A stretch of 7,455 nucleotides of DNA. Source: Synergistales bacterium (lineage in GTDB: Bacteria; Synergistota; Synergistia; Synergistales; Aminobacteriaceae). The first letter of the stretch is position 1. Every line of letters begins with the position of its first letter. The stretch spans positions 1-7,455 of the forward strand of contig BNVH01000116.1 of NCBI GenBank assembly GCA_025997955.1. Direction: 5' to 3'. Below are positions 1 through 6,014 of this stretch, one piece after another. A program made the position numbers and the translations under genes. The notes under the pieces were generated by a model, which had not been told where the DNA came from, did not search any database, and saw only the letters and a program-made list of their open reading frames with translations.

Positions 1-290
1 TTAAAATTTTGTACGAAGAGGGAGATGAGGATATGGCCACTACAATAGCTGAAATGGCTCCGATAAATACGAGGATTGTCAAGGAGAAGATTATTGAGCG
101 GAGTAGGAGAAAGGGCAAGGCTGAGGGTAGGGCTGAAGGCAAGATTGAAGGCAAGATTGAAGGCGCTTACGAAAAAGCCCTTGAAGTCGCCAGCTCTATG
201 CTCGTCCGGAATATGCCGCGGGATTTGGTTTCTGAATTGACCGGTTTATCCCCAAAAGAAATAGATAACCTCGCGGTTTTAGGAAATTAA
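1..290 (+). CDS. C-terminal part of a probable Rpn-family recombination-promoting nuclease / putative transposase (5' end outside window)
   Basis: The reading frame is open to the left edge (codons AAA ATT TTG TAC from base 3), so the gene starts outside the window and the TTG at 9 need not be a start. About 95 residues are visible. They hold a short acidic segment, a basic helix (KEKIIERSRRKGK), four EG-containing repeats, and a C-terminal helix-turn-helix-like tail ending in a Leu-Ser-Pro-Lys-Glu-Ile motif. This tail (charged EG repeats, then a ladder with 'LTGLSPKEI') is typical of the Rpn/YhgA-like PD-(D/E)XK proteins that are abundant in anaerobes and often annotated as transposases. The catalytic nuclease core is outside the window, so the assignment rests on the tail alone. 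The gene is convergent with the LivK-type gene. Known Rpn proteins are DNA endonucleases that raise RecA-independent recombination; activity here cannot be judged. Confidence 0.72.
   Translation, partial: KILYEEGDEDMATTIAEMAPINTRIVKEKIIERSRRKGKAEGRAEGKIEGKIEGAYEKALEVASSMLVRNMPRDLVSELTGLSPKEIDNLAVLGN
117..164 (+). repeat. Four tandem 12-bp coding repeats
   Basis: Four consecutive 12-bp units (117-128, 129-140, 141-152, 153-164) encode K-A-E-G, R-A-E-G, K-I-E-G and K-I-E-G. The last two units are identical (AAGATTGAAGGC). The repeat is in frame, so gain or loss of a unit would change linker length without a frameshift. It probably forms a charged helix between the nuclease core and the C-terminal tail. 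Confidence 0.85.
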
Positions 291-335
291 ATCATTGGGC
301 ATTTGAGTATATATTTAGAAAGAGCGATATAAATA

Positions 336-358
336 TAGGGGCGCTGTGCGCGCCCCTA
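336..358 (-). terminator. GC-rich hairpin between convergent genes, possible terminator of the LivK-type gene
   Basis: A perfect 9-bp stem (TAGGGGCGC at 336-344, GCGCCCCTA at 350-358) encloses a 5-base loop. It lies 28 bases beyond the stop of the minus-strand LivK-type gene and 45 bases beyond the stop of the Rpn-like gene. On the minus strand it is followed by T-rich but interrupted sequence (TATTTATATC), so it could terminate the LivK-type transcript. The plus side has no T tract. Alternatively it is one copy of a dispersed palindrome, because similar GGGGCG...CGCCCC hairpins recur between genes in many genomes. Confidence 0.5.
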
Positions 359-386
359 CTCAAATTCAAAACCTGCAACTTAAACC

Positions 387-1574
387 TTAAAAACCTGCCT
401 GAGGCGTCCAAGTCTCTAAATATTCTAGCTTGCCGCCGGTAGACTTCAATATGGCGCCGGGTTTGTTGACGGGGTTGTGGGTTTCTTTGTCGACCGTCCA
501 TGTGAAGTGGGTGACTTTGAGGTCTTTCGTGTTCTCGATAGCGTCGCGTATGGCTGCGGTGTTGTCCGTGTCAGCTACCTTTATTGCGTTTATGATCATC
601 TGAAGAATATCGTACCCAAACGTCACGTTCAGGATTTCATTGGGAGCGCGGTCGTATTCTTTGGTGAACTTGTCTATCAGGCCGGCAAGAAGCGGGTCGT
701 CGTTGCTCACAGGATAGAGCCAAAACGTTCCTTCCATCGCGTCGCCGGCTATCTCGTAGATGCCGGGGCCATATCCGTCCCCGCCCATAAAGAAAGGCCT
801 CCAGCCGAGATCGGCGGCCTGTTTGATGACAAGCCCCATCTCCTTGTAGAGCATCGTCAGGGCCACCGCGTCCGCTCCCCATGCCTTGGCCTCGGTTATC
901 TGAGCACGGAAGTCCACGTCGCCGCCGCGATAAGCCCAGAATTTGTACTCGGCTCCGAGCTCAGCGGCGCGCTTTGTCACAAACTCCGTCAAGCCCTCGG
1001 AATAAGCGTCGCCGATGTCGCCTATGACGGCCAACTTCGTCGAGCCGCATTTTTTGATGAGGTAGTCCGCTATGACCGCGCCCTGATAGGGGTCGGTGTA
1101 GGTGATGCGGAACATGTAGGGGCGAACCTTGCCGGTGTCGGGGTCGACTGTGACGGCGGGGTTGCTTGCGGTGCTTGATACCACCGGCACCTTCTGCGCG
1201 TCGGCTATGGGCGCCACGGCGAGCTGTATACCGCTGTAGTTGCTTCCGCCTATTGCCACGACCTTATCGTCGAATATCAGCTTGCGGATGGCGCCCACGG
1301 CGTCCTCCGGCTTGCCCTTGATGTCGTAGCAAATGAGTTCAACGGGGCGACCCAAAAGCCCGCCGTTCTCGTTGACCTCTTTGACGGCCAAGAGCGCGCC
1401 GTCACGCTCGTGCTGGCCCCAAGTCGATCCCTCGCCGGTGAGCGTCGCCAAGTAGCCAATTTTGATGGGCGCGCCCTCAGTGGCCTGAGATTTTTCCGCA
1501 AACATAAACACCGACGCGAGAAAACCCAAGCAAAACAGCAGAACCTTCTTTTTCATACTCCTAACTTCTTTCAT
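387..1574 (-). CDS. LivK-family branched-chain amino acid-type ABC transporter substrate-binding protein (orphan)
   Basis: This 395-residue protein is a type-I periplasmic binding protein (Peripla_BP_6). It has a Lys-rich n-region, a hydrophobic stretch and a likely signal peptidase I site after S-Q-A (residue 31). There is no lipobox, which points to a free periplasmic protein in a diderm. The mature part starts with IKIGYLATLTGEGSTWGQ, then E-x-N-x-x-G-G-L-L-G-R-P-V-E-L, the GGSNYSG and VVSSTASNP ligand-pocket segments, and F-R-I-T-Y-T-D-P-Y-Q-G. All of these are LivK/LivJ hallmarks. The family binds Leu/Ile/Val or other amino acids, amides or aromatic compounds; the ligand cannot be read here. 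No LivHMGF genes are nearby, so it must work with a remote transporter or in sensing. I chose the ATG at 1574 because GAGG lies 8 bases upstream; an in-frame ATG at 1556 has AGGAG only 1 base away. It has its own consensus promoter. Confidence 0.93.
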   Translation of the reverse strand: MKEVRSMKKKVLLFCLGFLASVFMFAEKSQATEGAPIKIGYLATLTGEGSTWGQHERDGALLAVKEVNENGGLLGRPVELICYDIKGKPEDAVGAIRKLIFDDKVVAIGGSNYSGIQLAVAPIADAQKVPVVSSTASNPAVTVDPDTGKVRPYMFRITYTDPYQGAVIADYLIKKCGSTKLAVIGDIGDAYSEGLTEFVTKRAAELGAEYKFWAYRGGDVDFRAQITEAKAWGADAVALTMLYKEMGLVIKQAADLGWRPFFMGGDGYGPGIYEIAGDAMEGTFWLYPVSNDDPLLAGLIDKFTKEYDRAPNEILNVTFGYDILQMIINAIKVADTDNTAAIRDAIENTKDLKVTHFTWTVDKETHNPVNKPGAILKSTGGKLEYLETWTPQAGF

Positions 1575-1586
1575 ACTCCCAACCTC
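1551..1586 (-). repeat. 18-bp tandem duplication covering ribosome binding site and start codon
   Basis: Read on the minus strand, two adjacent 18-base units, GAGGTTGGGAGTATGAAA (1586-1569) and GAAGTTAGGAGTATGAAA (1568-1551), match at 16 of 18 positions. Each carries a purine-rich Shine-Dalgarno-like run and an ATG-AAA. The length is a multiple of three, so both ATGs (1574 and 1556) are in the LivK-type frame, and the duplication adds six residues (M-K-E-V-R-S) before the signal peptide. Confidence 0.85.
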
Positions 1587-1622
1587 TTTTCAATTTTTAG
1601 AAAACACAAGATACGGTAAATA

Positions 1623-1651
1623 ATTATATTTTGGTTTCTTAAGCATGTCAA
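1623..1651 (-). promoter_or_regulatory. Perfect-consensus sigma-70 promoter of the LivK-type gene
   Basis: On the minus strand TTGACA (1651-1646) and TATAAT (1628-1623) are separated by exactly 17 bases. The predicted transcription start is near 1616, giving a leader of about 42 bases before the ATG at 1574. No obvious operator overlaps it, so expression is expected to be strong and largely constitutive unless regulated elsewhere. Confidence 0.85.
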
Positions 1652-1677
1652 CGATAAAATTTATTTCACTGTCCGCC

Positions 1678-1720
1678 ATAAAACAAAACAAAAACATCGA
1701 CCGTCCATAGGGACGGCCGA
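1678..1720 (-). terminator. Rho-independent terminator of the rubredoxin gene
   Basis: On the minus strand TCGGCCGTCC and GGACGGTCGA form a 10-bp stem with one mismatch and a CTAT loop (1720-1697). A T-rich tract, TGTTTTTGTTTTGTTTT, follows directly. It begins 24 bases after the rubredoxin stop codon and lies upstream of the LivK promoter, so it separates the two transcription units. Confidence 0.85.
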
Positions 1721-1743
1721 GTTTGCGCTTTTTCCGTCGCGGC

Positions 1744-1902
1744 CTACTCCGGCTCGAACAGGTCCTTGCCCACGCCGCAAGTGGGGCAGGCCCAACCATC
1801 GGGAAGCGCGTCGAAAGCCGTTCCGGGCGCTATTCCGTTGTCAGGGTCTCCAACAGCAGGGTCGTAAGCGTAACCACAGACTGTACATACACATTTTTTC
1901 AT
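1744..1902 (-). CDS. Rubredoxin (52 residues)
   Basis: This short gene encodes a complete rubredoxin: a one-iron electron carrier of the cytoplasm that in anaerobes supplies electrons to enzymes such as rubrerythrin, superoxide reductase or flavodiiron proteins. The four iron ligands are Cys6 and Cys9 (C-T-V-C-G) and Cys39 and Cys42 (C-P-T-C-G). Other conserved landmarks are Y-D-P at 13-15, G-D-P-D-N-G at 18-23, P-G-T at 26-28, W37, and the GVGKDLFEPE tail. Length and motifs match the clostridial type. Residue 4 is Cys where Tyr is usual, so the start reads M-K-K-C-V-C-T-V-C-G with an extra, non-ligand cysteine. GAGGGAGA lies about 10 bases upstream of the ATG. It has its own promoter (1950-1978) and terminator (1678-1720), so it appears monocistronic, although read-through from the PLP enzyme gene 91 bases upstream is possible. 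Confidence 0.95.
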   Translation of the reverse strand: MKKCVCTVCGYAYDPAVGDPDNGIAPGTAFDALPDGWACPTCGVGKDLFEPE

Positions 1903-1949
1903 AATTCTCACATCTCCCTCACATAAAAATAGCGTAAATCTATGTAAAT

Positions 1950-1978
1950 ATTATATCTTTTACAGGTCTCAAAAGCAA
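1950..1978 (-). promoter_or_regulatory. Probable sigma-70 promoter of rubredoxin
   Basis: On the minus strand TTGCTT (1978-1973) and TATAAT (1955-1950) are separated by 17 bases. The leader to the ATG at 1902 would be about 40 bases and contains the GAGGGAGA ribosome binding site. The -10 is perfect; the -35 matches the consensus at the first three positions only. Confidence 0.65.
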
Positions 1979-1993
1979 ACGCGACGCGCTTTT

Positions 1994-3220
1994 TTATATT
2001 TTATCCAAAGCGTCCGATATATCGGCGATTATATCGTCCGAGTCCTCTAGACCTATGGAAAAACGCAGCTGCCCTTGGGCTATGCCGGCGGCCTTGAGAG
2101 CCTCGGCGCTGTACGCGCGGTGGGACGTCTTGACTGGGTAGGACACAGTTGTGGCTGTCCCGGCCAAACTTGGGACAAACGATATTATCTTCATCTCTTT
2201 GATGAGCTTCGACGCCTCTTTGACCCCGCCTTTGATATTCGCGCTCAGCATCCCCCCGAAACGACCTTTCACAAACTGCGCGGCGGCCGTTTCGTAAGAG
2301 GGAGAGGACTTGAGCCCCGGGTAGAACACCTTCTCCACTTTTGGGTGCGCCTCCAAGAACTCAGCGACCAGAAGGGCGTTTTTGGAGTGCTTCTTCATGC
2401 GAAGGTCAAGCGTGCGCAGACTTCTCGCCAAAAGCCAGCAGTCGAGCGGGCTTGGCATGGCGCCGTATAGAATCTGGAACCTCTTGATTTTAGCTACGAG
2501 CTCAGAGTTTGCGGTGAGAGCGCCGCCCGTTATGTCGCTGTGTCCGCCCAAGTATTTCGTCGTGCTGTAGAGCGTCACGTCCGCCCCGAGCGAAAGCGTC
2601 TTAGCGACGGCGGGCGTGGCGAAAGTGTTGTCGATAAAGAAAAGAAGTCCGCGCTTATGCGCCTCTTTCGATATGGCGGCGATGTCCGGGACTTCCATCA
2701 AGGGGTTGCTTATCGTCTCGGTGTAGATTAGTTTTGTCTCAGGCTTGATGGCGCGTGTAAAGTCGTCTTTTAAAAAATCCAAAAATGTGACTGAGACGCC
2801 GAAGCGGGGAAGCTCGTTCGATAGATAATCATAGACCCCGCCGTAAAGCACGCTTGACGCCACGATATGGTCTCCCGATTTTACAGAGGACAATATAGAC
2901 GTGGTGATGGCCGCCATGCCGGACGAAAACACGAGAGCTCCCACCTTGTCCTTTTTGGACGAGCCGGACCCCTCAGCGGCGGACAGTATCTCAGCGACGG
3001 CGTCGGAGTTGGGGTTTGCCATTCTGGAATATATATAGGCGTCGCTTTTTTGCTCATAGATAGCGTCGACGGACGGAACGTCGTCAAAGGCGAACACGGA
3101 CGTCAGATAGACCGGGAACGTCTCAGGCACGGACGCCTGAGCGGCGAGTTTGCGGCAAAACTGTCCGTCGCCGTTATGAATTAGACTTGTGGATAATTTT
3201 TTGCTGTCTGAAGACCTCAT
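1994..3220 (-). CDS. Cys/Met metabolism PLP enzyme (cystathionine gamma-synthase / methionine gamma-lyase family)
   Basis: This 408-residue fold-type I PLP enzyme carries the family signature D-V-T-L-Y-S-T-T-K-Y-L-G-G-H-S, with Lys222 as the Schiff-base lysine. Numbered from the ATG at 3220, other expected residues are Tyr64 and Arg66 (Y-S-R, phosphate contacts from the neighbouring subunit), S-G-M at 100-102, Tyr126 (catalytic/stacking), Asp197 (F-I-D-N-T-F, pyridine nitrogen), Ser351 and Arg386 (substrate carboxylate). Members eliminate or replace the gamma-substituent of methionine, cystathionine or O-acyl-homoserine. The residue matching Cys116 of Pseudomonas methionine gamma-lyase is Gly128, so exact specificity is open. 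It is cytosolic and acts as a tetramer in known members. GGAG at 3231-3234 is 10 bases before ATG 3220 but only 2 bases from the in-frame GTG at 3229, so the ATG is preferred. It is divergent from the peptide-type transporter. Confidence 0.9.
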   Translation of the reverse strand: MRSSDSKKLSTSLIHNGDGQFCRKLAAQASVPETFPVYLTSVFAFDDVPSVDAIYEQKSDAYIYSRMANPNSDAVAEILSAAEGSGSSKKDKVGALVFSSGMAAITTSILSSVKSGDHIVASSVLYGGVYDYLSNELPRFGVSVTFLDFLKDDFTRAIKPETKLIYTETISNPLMEVPDIAAISKEAHKRGLLFFIDNTFATPAVAKTLSLGADVTLYSTTKYLGGHSDITGGALTANSELVAKIKRFQILYGAMPSPLDCWLLARSLRTLDLRMKKHSKNALLVAEFLEAHPKVEKVFYPGLKSSPSYETAAAQFVKGRFGGMLSANIKGGVKEASKLIKEMKIISFVPSLAGTATTVSYPVKTSHRAYSAEALKAAGIAQGQLRFSIGLEDSDDIIADISDALDKI

Positions 3221-3240
3221 TGGTTTCACTCTCCATTTGC

Positions 3241-3257
3241 AGAATAATCTTTATTCT
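3241..3257. promoter_or_regulatory. Perfect inverted repeat, candidate operator between divergent units
   Basis: AGAATAA-TCT-TTATTCT is a perfect 7-3-7 palindrome, 20 bases upstream of the PLP enzyme start and 90 bases upstream of the transporter start. Its size and AT-rich symmetry suit a dimeric repressor site. In RNA the stem would be weak, so a DNA operator is more likely than a terminator. Confidence 0.4.
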
Positions 3258-3266
3258 AACATTATT

Positions 3267-3296
3267 TTCAATTAAGTAAGAGATATGTATTATAGT
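3267..3296 (+). promoter_or_regulatory. Possible promoter of the ABC operon
   Basis: TTCAAT (3267-3272) and TATAGT (3291-3296) are spaced by 18 bases and would give a leader of about 45 bases before the ATG at 3348. The -35 is poor. On the opposite strand TATAAT (3294-3289) could serve the PLP gene but lacks a good -35. The region is AT-rich, so chance matches are likely. Confidence 0.3.
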
Positions 3297-3331
3297 ATAT
3301 GCGTTTGTTTTTATAATTCATTAAAAAGGTC

Positions 3332-3336
3332 GGAGG
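3332..3336 (+). promoter_or_regulatory. Ribosome binding site deciding the start of the binding protein
   Basis: GGAGG lies 11 bases before the ATG at 3348. The longer in-frame option (ATA/ATG region near 3285) has no such site and would place 21 polar residues ahead of a clean signal peptide. Confidence 0.75.
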
Positions 3337-3347
3337 GAATTTTTCAG

Positions 3348-5045
3348 ATGCCGCAGTTAAAATTTAATCGCTTTGCTGTTTTGCTCGTCTTGATTGCATC
3401 TATACTTTTCTCGTCATTTTTCTCGTCGCTCGCTTACGCTTTCGATATTTCAGATTTCAATGGCCCTAAGATGACCGACCTCTATTACGTCGTCATGCGC
3501 GACGCGGACGCTCAGACCATGGCCATCACGTCCGGTAAGCTCGACGTCTTAGGCGACATATTCAGGGCCGTCGATGTGGAACGCCTTGAAAAATCCGGGC
3601 TTGTCGACCTCTCTATGGCGGCGAACTTTCACGGCTTTTTCTTGACTTTCAACACCCGCAAATTTCCGTTTGATCAAAAGGTATTGCGCCAGGCCGCGTC
3701 ACAGGTGATGGACAGGACGAACTGGACGCGCGACCTGTTTTCGGGATACGCGGAAGCCGCGTATGGCTTTATCCCCGAAATCTCCCCCTACTACGACGCC
3801 GATTCAAAAGCGCTTCCCTATGACGTAGAGGCAGCGCGAAAGCTATTGAGTGACGCCGGCTGGACTTGGAGCGCCGCCGGAAGGTTGACGGCGCCCGACG
3901 GAAAAGAGACGCCGCATGTCAAAATTCTCTGCCCTCCCTCGTCCGTGGCCGCCACGTCCACTGAAATAGCGCTTTTGGCCGCCGATGGCCTGTCCAAGCT
4001 TGGCATGTCCGCCGAGGCGCAGCCGATGGATTTTCAGACGATGCTCGCGCGCGTGGACGAGCGCGACTTCGACGCCTGCACAAACGCGTGGACGATGTCC
4101 CGCGACCCCGACCTTCTCTACGCTTTTTATCACTCTTCGTGGCGCGATATAAAAGGCGCCTACAACCTGAGCGGCATAGCGGACGAGGAGCTCGACAAAG
4201 CGCTTTTGTCTTTGCGCAACGCGCCAAGCGAGGCGGAGGCCCGCGAGGCGGCGCTCCTCTCGCAGCGCCTATTATCCGACCTTGTCCCTGTCGTGCCTAT
4301 ATATAGCCGCTACTCCGTGGCCGCTATTCGTAAGGACTGGGACGGCGTATACGCAAACGACCGCGTCACCTCGGACAACCTCTATACGCTGCTCTCCATG
4401 ACGCCAAAGGGCGCGGCGGCGGGGGAAACTCGCCCGATATACTGGAACCTCCCGGAGGAAGTTCGCACCCTAAACCCGCTCGTATCGGGGACGGCCTACG
4501 ATTGGACGGTGCTTGGGTCGATATATGACTCACTAATTTCCGTAAACCCTGAAACGTTCGAGGACATGCCCTGGCTCGCGGAGAGCTGGAGCATAGAAAC
4601 AGGCGTCAATGGCTCGATACTTACCTTCACGCTTCGCGCGCAGCTCAAATGGCAGGATGGGTTTCCTTTGACGGTGGACGACGTCAAGTACTCTCTTGAA
4701 TTTCTTAAAGACAACCAGGTTCCGCGTTATTTTGACAGCGTGTCCGATATGGAGCGCGTCGAGACGGACGCGAGGGGGCGCACTGTGAAGGTCTATATGT
4801 CCAACACGAGCTATTGGCACCTCCACAACATCGGAGGGATGATAATTCTGCCAAAACATATCTTGGAGAAAGTGCCCGACTGGCGTTCGTGGCAGCCGAC
4901 AAACGCGCCGCACAAGGCGGCGGACGGTTCGGATATGACCGAGCTCATAGGCACGGGGCCTTTTATATTCAAAGAATCCCGCGTGGGCGAGTACGTGCGT
5001 ATGACGAGGAATCCGTTTTATATGCTCTTCAGTAGCGGAGAGTGA
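3348..5045 (+). CDS. Circularly permuted family-5 extracellular solute-binding protein of a peptide/nickel-type ABC transporter
   Basis: This 565-residue protein starts with a signal peptide (basic MPQLKFNR, hydrophobic core, cut after A-Y-A at 31, no lipobox). Residues 37-355 match the usual C-terminal part of SBP_bac_5 proteins: GPKMTDLYYVVMRDADAQ, T-S-G-K-L-D-V (61-67), F-N-T-R-K-F-P-F-D (101-109), the LRQAASQVMDR helix (113-123), Y-D-V-E-A-A-R-K-L-L-x-x-A-G-W (158-172), F-D-A (241-243), S-R-D-P-D (251-255) and V-P-I-Y (316-319). After the linker GAAAGE, residues 361-560 match the usual N-terminal part: RPIYWNLPEEVRTLNPLVS, I-Y-D-S-L, L-A-E-S-W, LKWQDGFPLTVDDVKYSLEF (433-452), I-G-T-G-P-F (534-539) and RMTRNPFY (551-558), near the stop. 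The order is reversed but the content is about one full family member. It should deliver peptides or similar solutes to the two downstream permeases; the ligand is unknown. Confidence 0.9.
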   Translation: MPQLKFNRFAVLLVLIASILFSSFFSSLAYAFDISDFNGPKMTDLYYVVMRDADAQTMAITSGKLDVLGDIFRAVDVERLEKSGLVDLSMAANFHGFFLTFNTRKFPFDQKVLRQAASQVMDRTNWTRDLFSGYAEAAYGFIPEISPYYDADSKALPYDVEAARKLLSDAGWTWSAAGRLTAPDGKETPHVKILCPPSSVAATSTEIALLAADGLSKLGMSAEAQPMDFQTMLARVDERDFDACTNAWTMSRDPDLLYAFYHSSWRDIKGAYNLSGIADEELDKALLSLRNAPSEAEAREAALLSQRLLSDLVPVVPIYSRYSVAAIRKDWDGVYANDRVTSDNLYTLLSMTPKGAAAGETRPIYWNLPEEVRTLNPLVSGTAYDWTVLGSIYDSLISVNPETFEDMPWLAESWSIETGVNGSILTFTLRAQLKWQDGFPLTVDDVKYSLEFLKDNQVPRYFDSVSDMERVETDARGRTVKVYMSNTSYWHLHNIGGMIILPKHILEKVPDWRSWQPTNAPHKAADGSDMTELIGTGPFIFKESRVGEYVRMTRNPFYMLFSSGE

Positions 5046-5051
5046 CAAAAA

Positions 5052-6014
5052 ATGATTCTTAGGCGTTTGGGTGGCGCGGTCGCGGTATTGCTGATTGTCG
5101 TCGCGCTCAATTTTTTTCTGTTTCGCGTCATGCCCGGAGACCCCTTGAGCGGAATGATGGACCCCAAGCTATCGGCTGAGGCCAAGGAGAAGATACGTGG
5201 CATGTGGGGCCTCGACAAACCCCTTAGCGAGCAGTTTTTTATTTACGTGGGGCAGATGGCGACGTTCAATTTTGGCATGTCCATGACGACGCAGCGCCCC
5301 GTATGGGACGAGCTGAAAGGCCGCGTGCCTAACACGGTGGCGCTCCTGCTTCCGGCGCTGTTGCTGTCCGCAATGCTCGGTATATACCTCGGCGTCAAGG
5401 CCGCCGTCGCGCGAGGCTCTTTGACTGAAAAGTTGGTCATTTGGAGCGGCGCGGTTTCGTTTTCCGTGCCGTCGTTCTTCGTGCAGATAGTTTTGCTGAT
5501 GTGCTTCGCCTACACGGTGCCTATTTTCCCCCTGCGCGGATCGTCGTCTATACCGCCGCCTACCGGCTTTGCCGCGATTTTGGATTATCTCTGGCATTTG
5601 TCGCTGCCGCTTATATCGCTTGTGGCGCTGAGCTTTGGCGGCTGGGCGCTTTATATCCGCAATATGATGGTGAAGACCTTGGGCGAGGACTATATCTTAA
5701 TGGCTGTGGCGCGCGGACTGCCACGCGCGCGCGTTGTATGGAACCACGCGTTTCGCTCTATTTTGCCGCCGGTTTTGACAATGCTCTTGCTATCGCTGCC
5801 GGGCGTGGTGAGCGGCGCGGTGCTGACCGAGACGGTTTTTTCGTTAAACGGCGCGGGGAGCCTGTTGCTTGAAGCCGTAAACTCTCACAACTACCCGGTG
5901 GCTCAGGCGGCTTTTTATATAATGGCGCTTTTGACCGTGCTATGCAATCTCTTAGCTGACTTGCTTTGCGCGCTCGTCGATCCGCGCGTGAGGTTAGGCG
6001 GTGAACAGGCGTGA
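5052..6014 (+). CDS. DppB/OppB-like ABC transporter permease
   Basis: This 320-residue inner-membrane permease of the peptide/nickel (BPD_transp_1) type begins with TM1 and the family motif L-F-R-V-M-P-G-D-P (23-31). It then has the G-L-D-K-P-L-x-x-Q-F segment (53-62) and F-N-F-G (72-75). The cytoplasmic EAA-type loop at about 212-240 (E-D-Y...A-R-G-L-P...H-A-F-R-S-I-L-P-P) contacts the ATPase in known members. The protein ends with the typical A-D-L-L-C-A-L-V-D-P-R-V-R (302-314). Length and motifs are ordinary. GGAGAG at 5037-5042 overlaps the end of the binding protein gene and lies 9 bases before the ATG; only 6 bases separate the genes, so they are cotranscribed. It should pair with the downstream DppC-like subunit to form the channel. 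Confidence 0.95.
   Translation: MILRRLGGAVAVLLIVVALNFFLFRVMPGDPLSGMMDPKLSAEAKEKIRGMWGLDKPLSEQFFIYVGQMATFNFGMSMTTQRPVWDELKGRVPNTVALLLPALLLSAMLGIYLGVKAAVARGSLTEKLVIWSGAVSFSVPSFFVQIVLLMCFAYTVPIFPLRGSSSIPPPTGFAAILDYLWHLSLPLISLVALSFGGWALYIRNMMVKTLGEDYILMAVARGLPRARVVWNHAFRSILPPVLTMLLLSLPGVVSGAVLTETVFSLNGAGSLLLEAVNSHNYPVAQAAFYIMALLTVLCNLLADLLCALVDPRVRLGGEQA

Noticed and set aside
1115..1133. GTAGGGGCGAACC resembling the 336-358 palindrome
   Set aside because: It is inside the LivK-type coding sequence (R-P-Y-M-F-R region) and has no matching second arm.
477..1178. 233-codon plus-strand ORF
   Set aside because: It lies antisense inside the LivK-type gene, has no ribosome binding site or recognisable domain, and results from GC-rich codon use on the real strand.
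1590..1799. 69-codon minus-strand ORF
   Set aside because: It overlaps the rubredoxin end, its terminator and the LivK promoter, and its sequence is low-complexity Arg/Lys-rich.
1907..1924. Two ATGTGA start-stop motifs in the rubredoxin leader
   Set aside because: They arise from an 11-bp repeat in the purine-rich leader, and the ribosome binding site is too close to the second ATG; probably chance.
1971..1993. Possible terminator just after the PLP enzyme gene
   Set aside because: The stem (AAAAG/CTTTT around CGC-GAC-GCG) needs a four-base bulge and overlaps the rubredoxin -35; too weak to call.
3285..3347. 21-codon upstream extension of the binding protein
   Set aside because: It has no ribosome binding site and would bury the signal peptide behind polar residues; GGAGG favours the ATG at 3348.
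4533..5048. 171-codon minus-strand ORF
   Set aside because: It is the reverse-strand shadow of the binding protein gene; the plus-strand frame carries clear family motifs.
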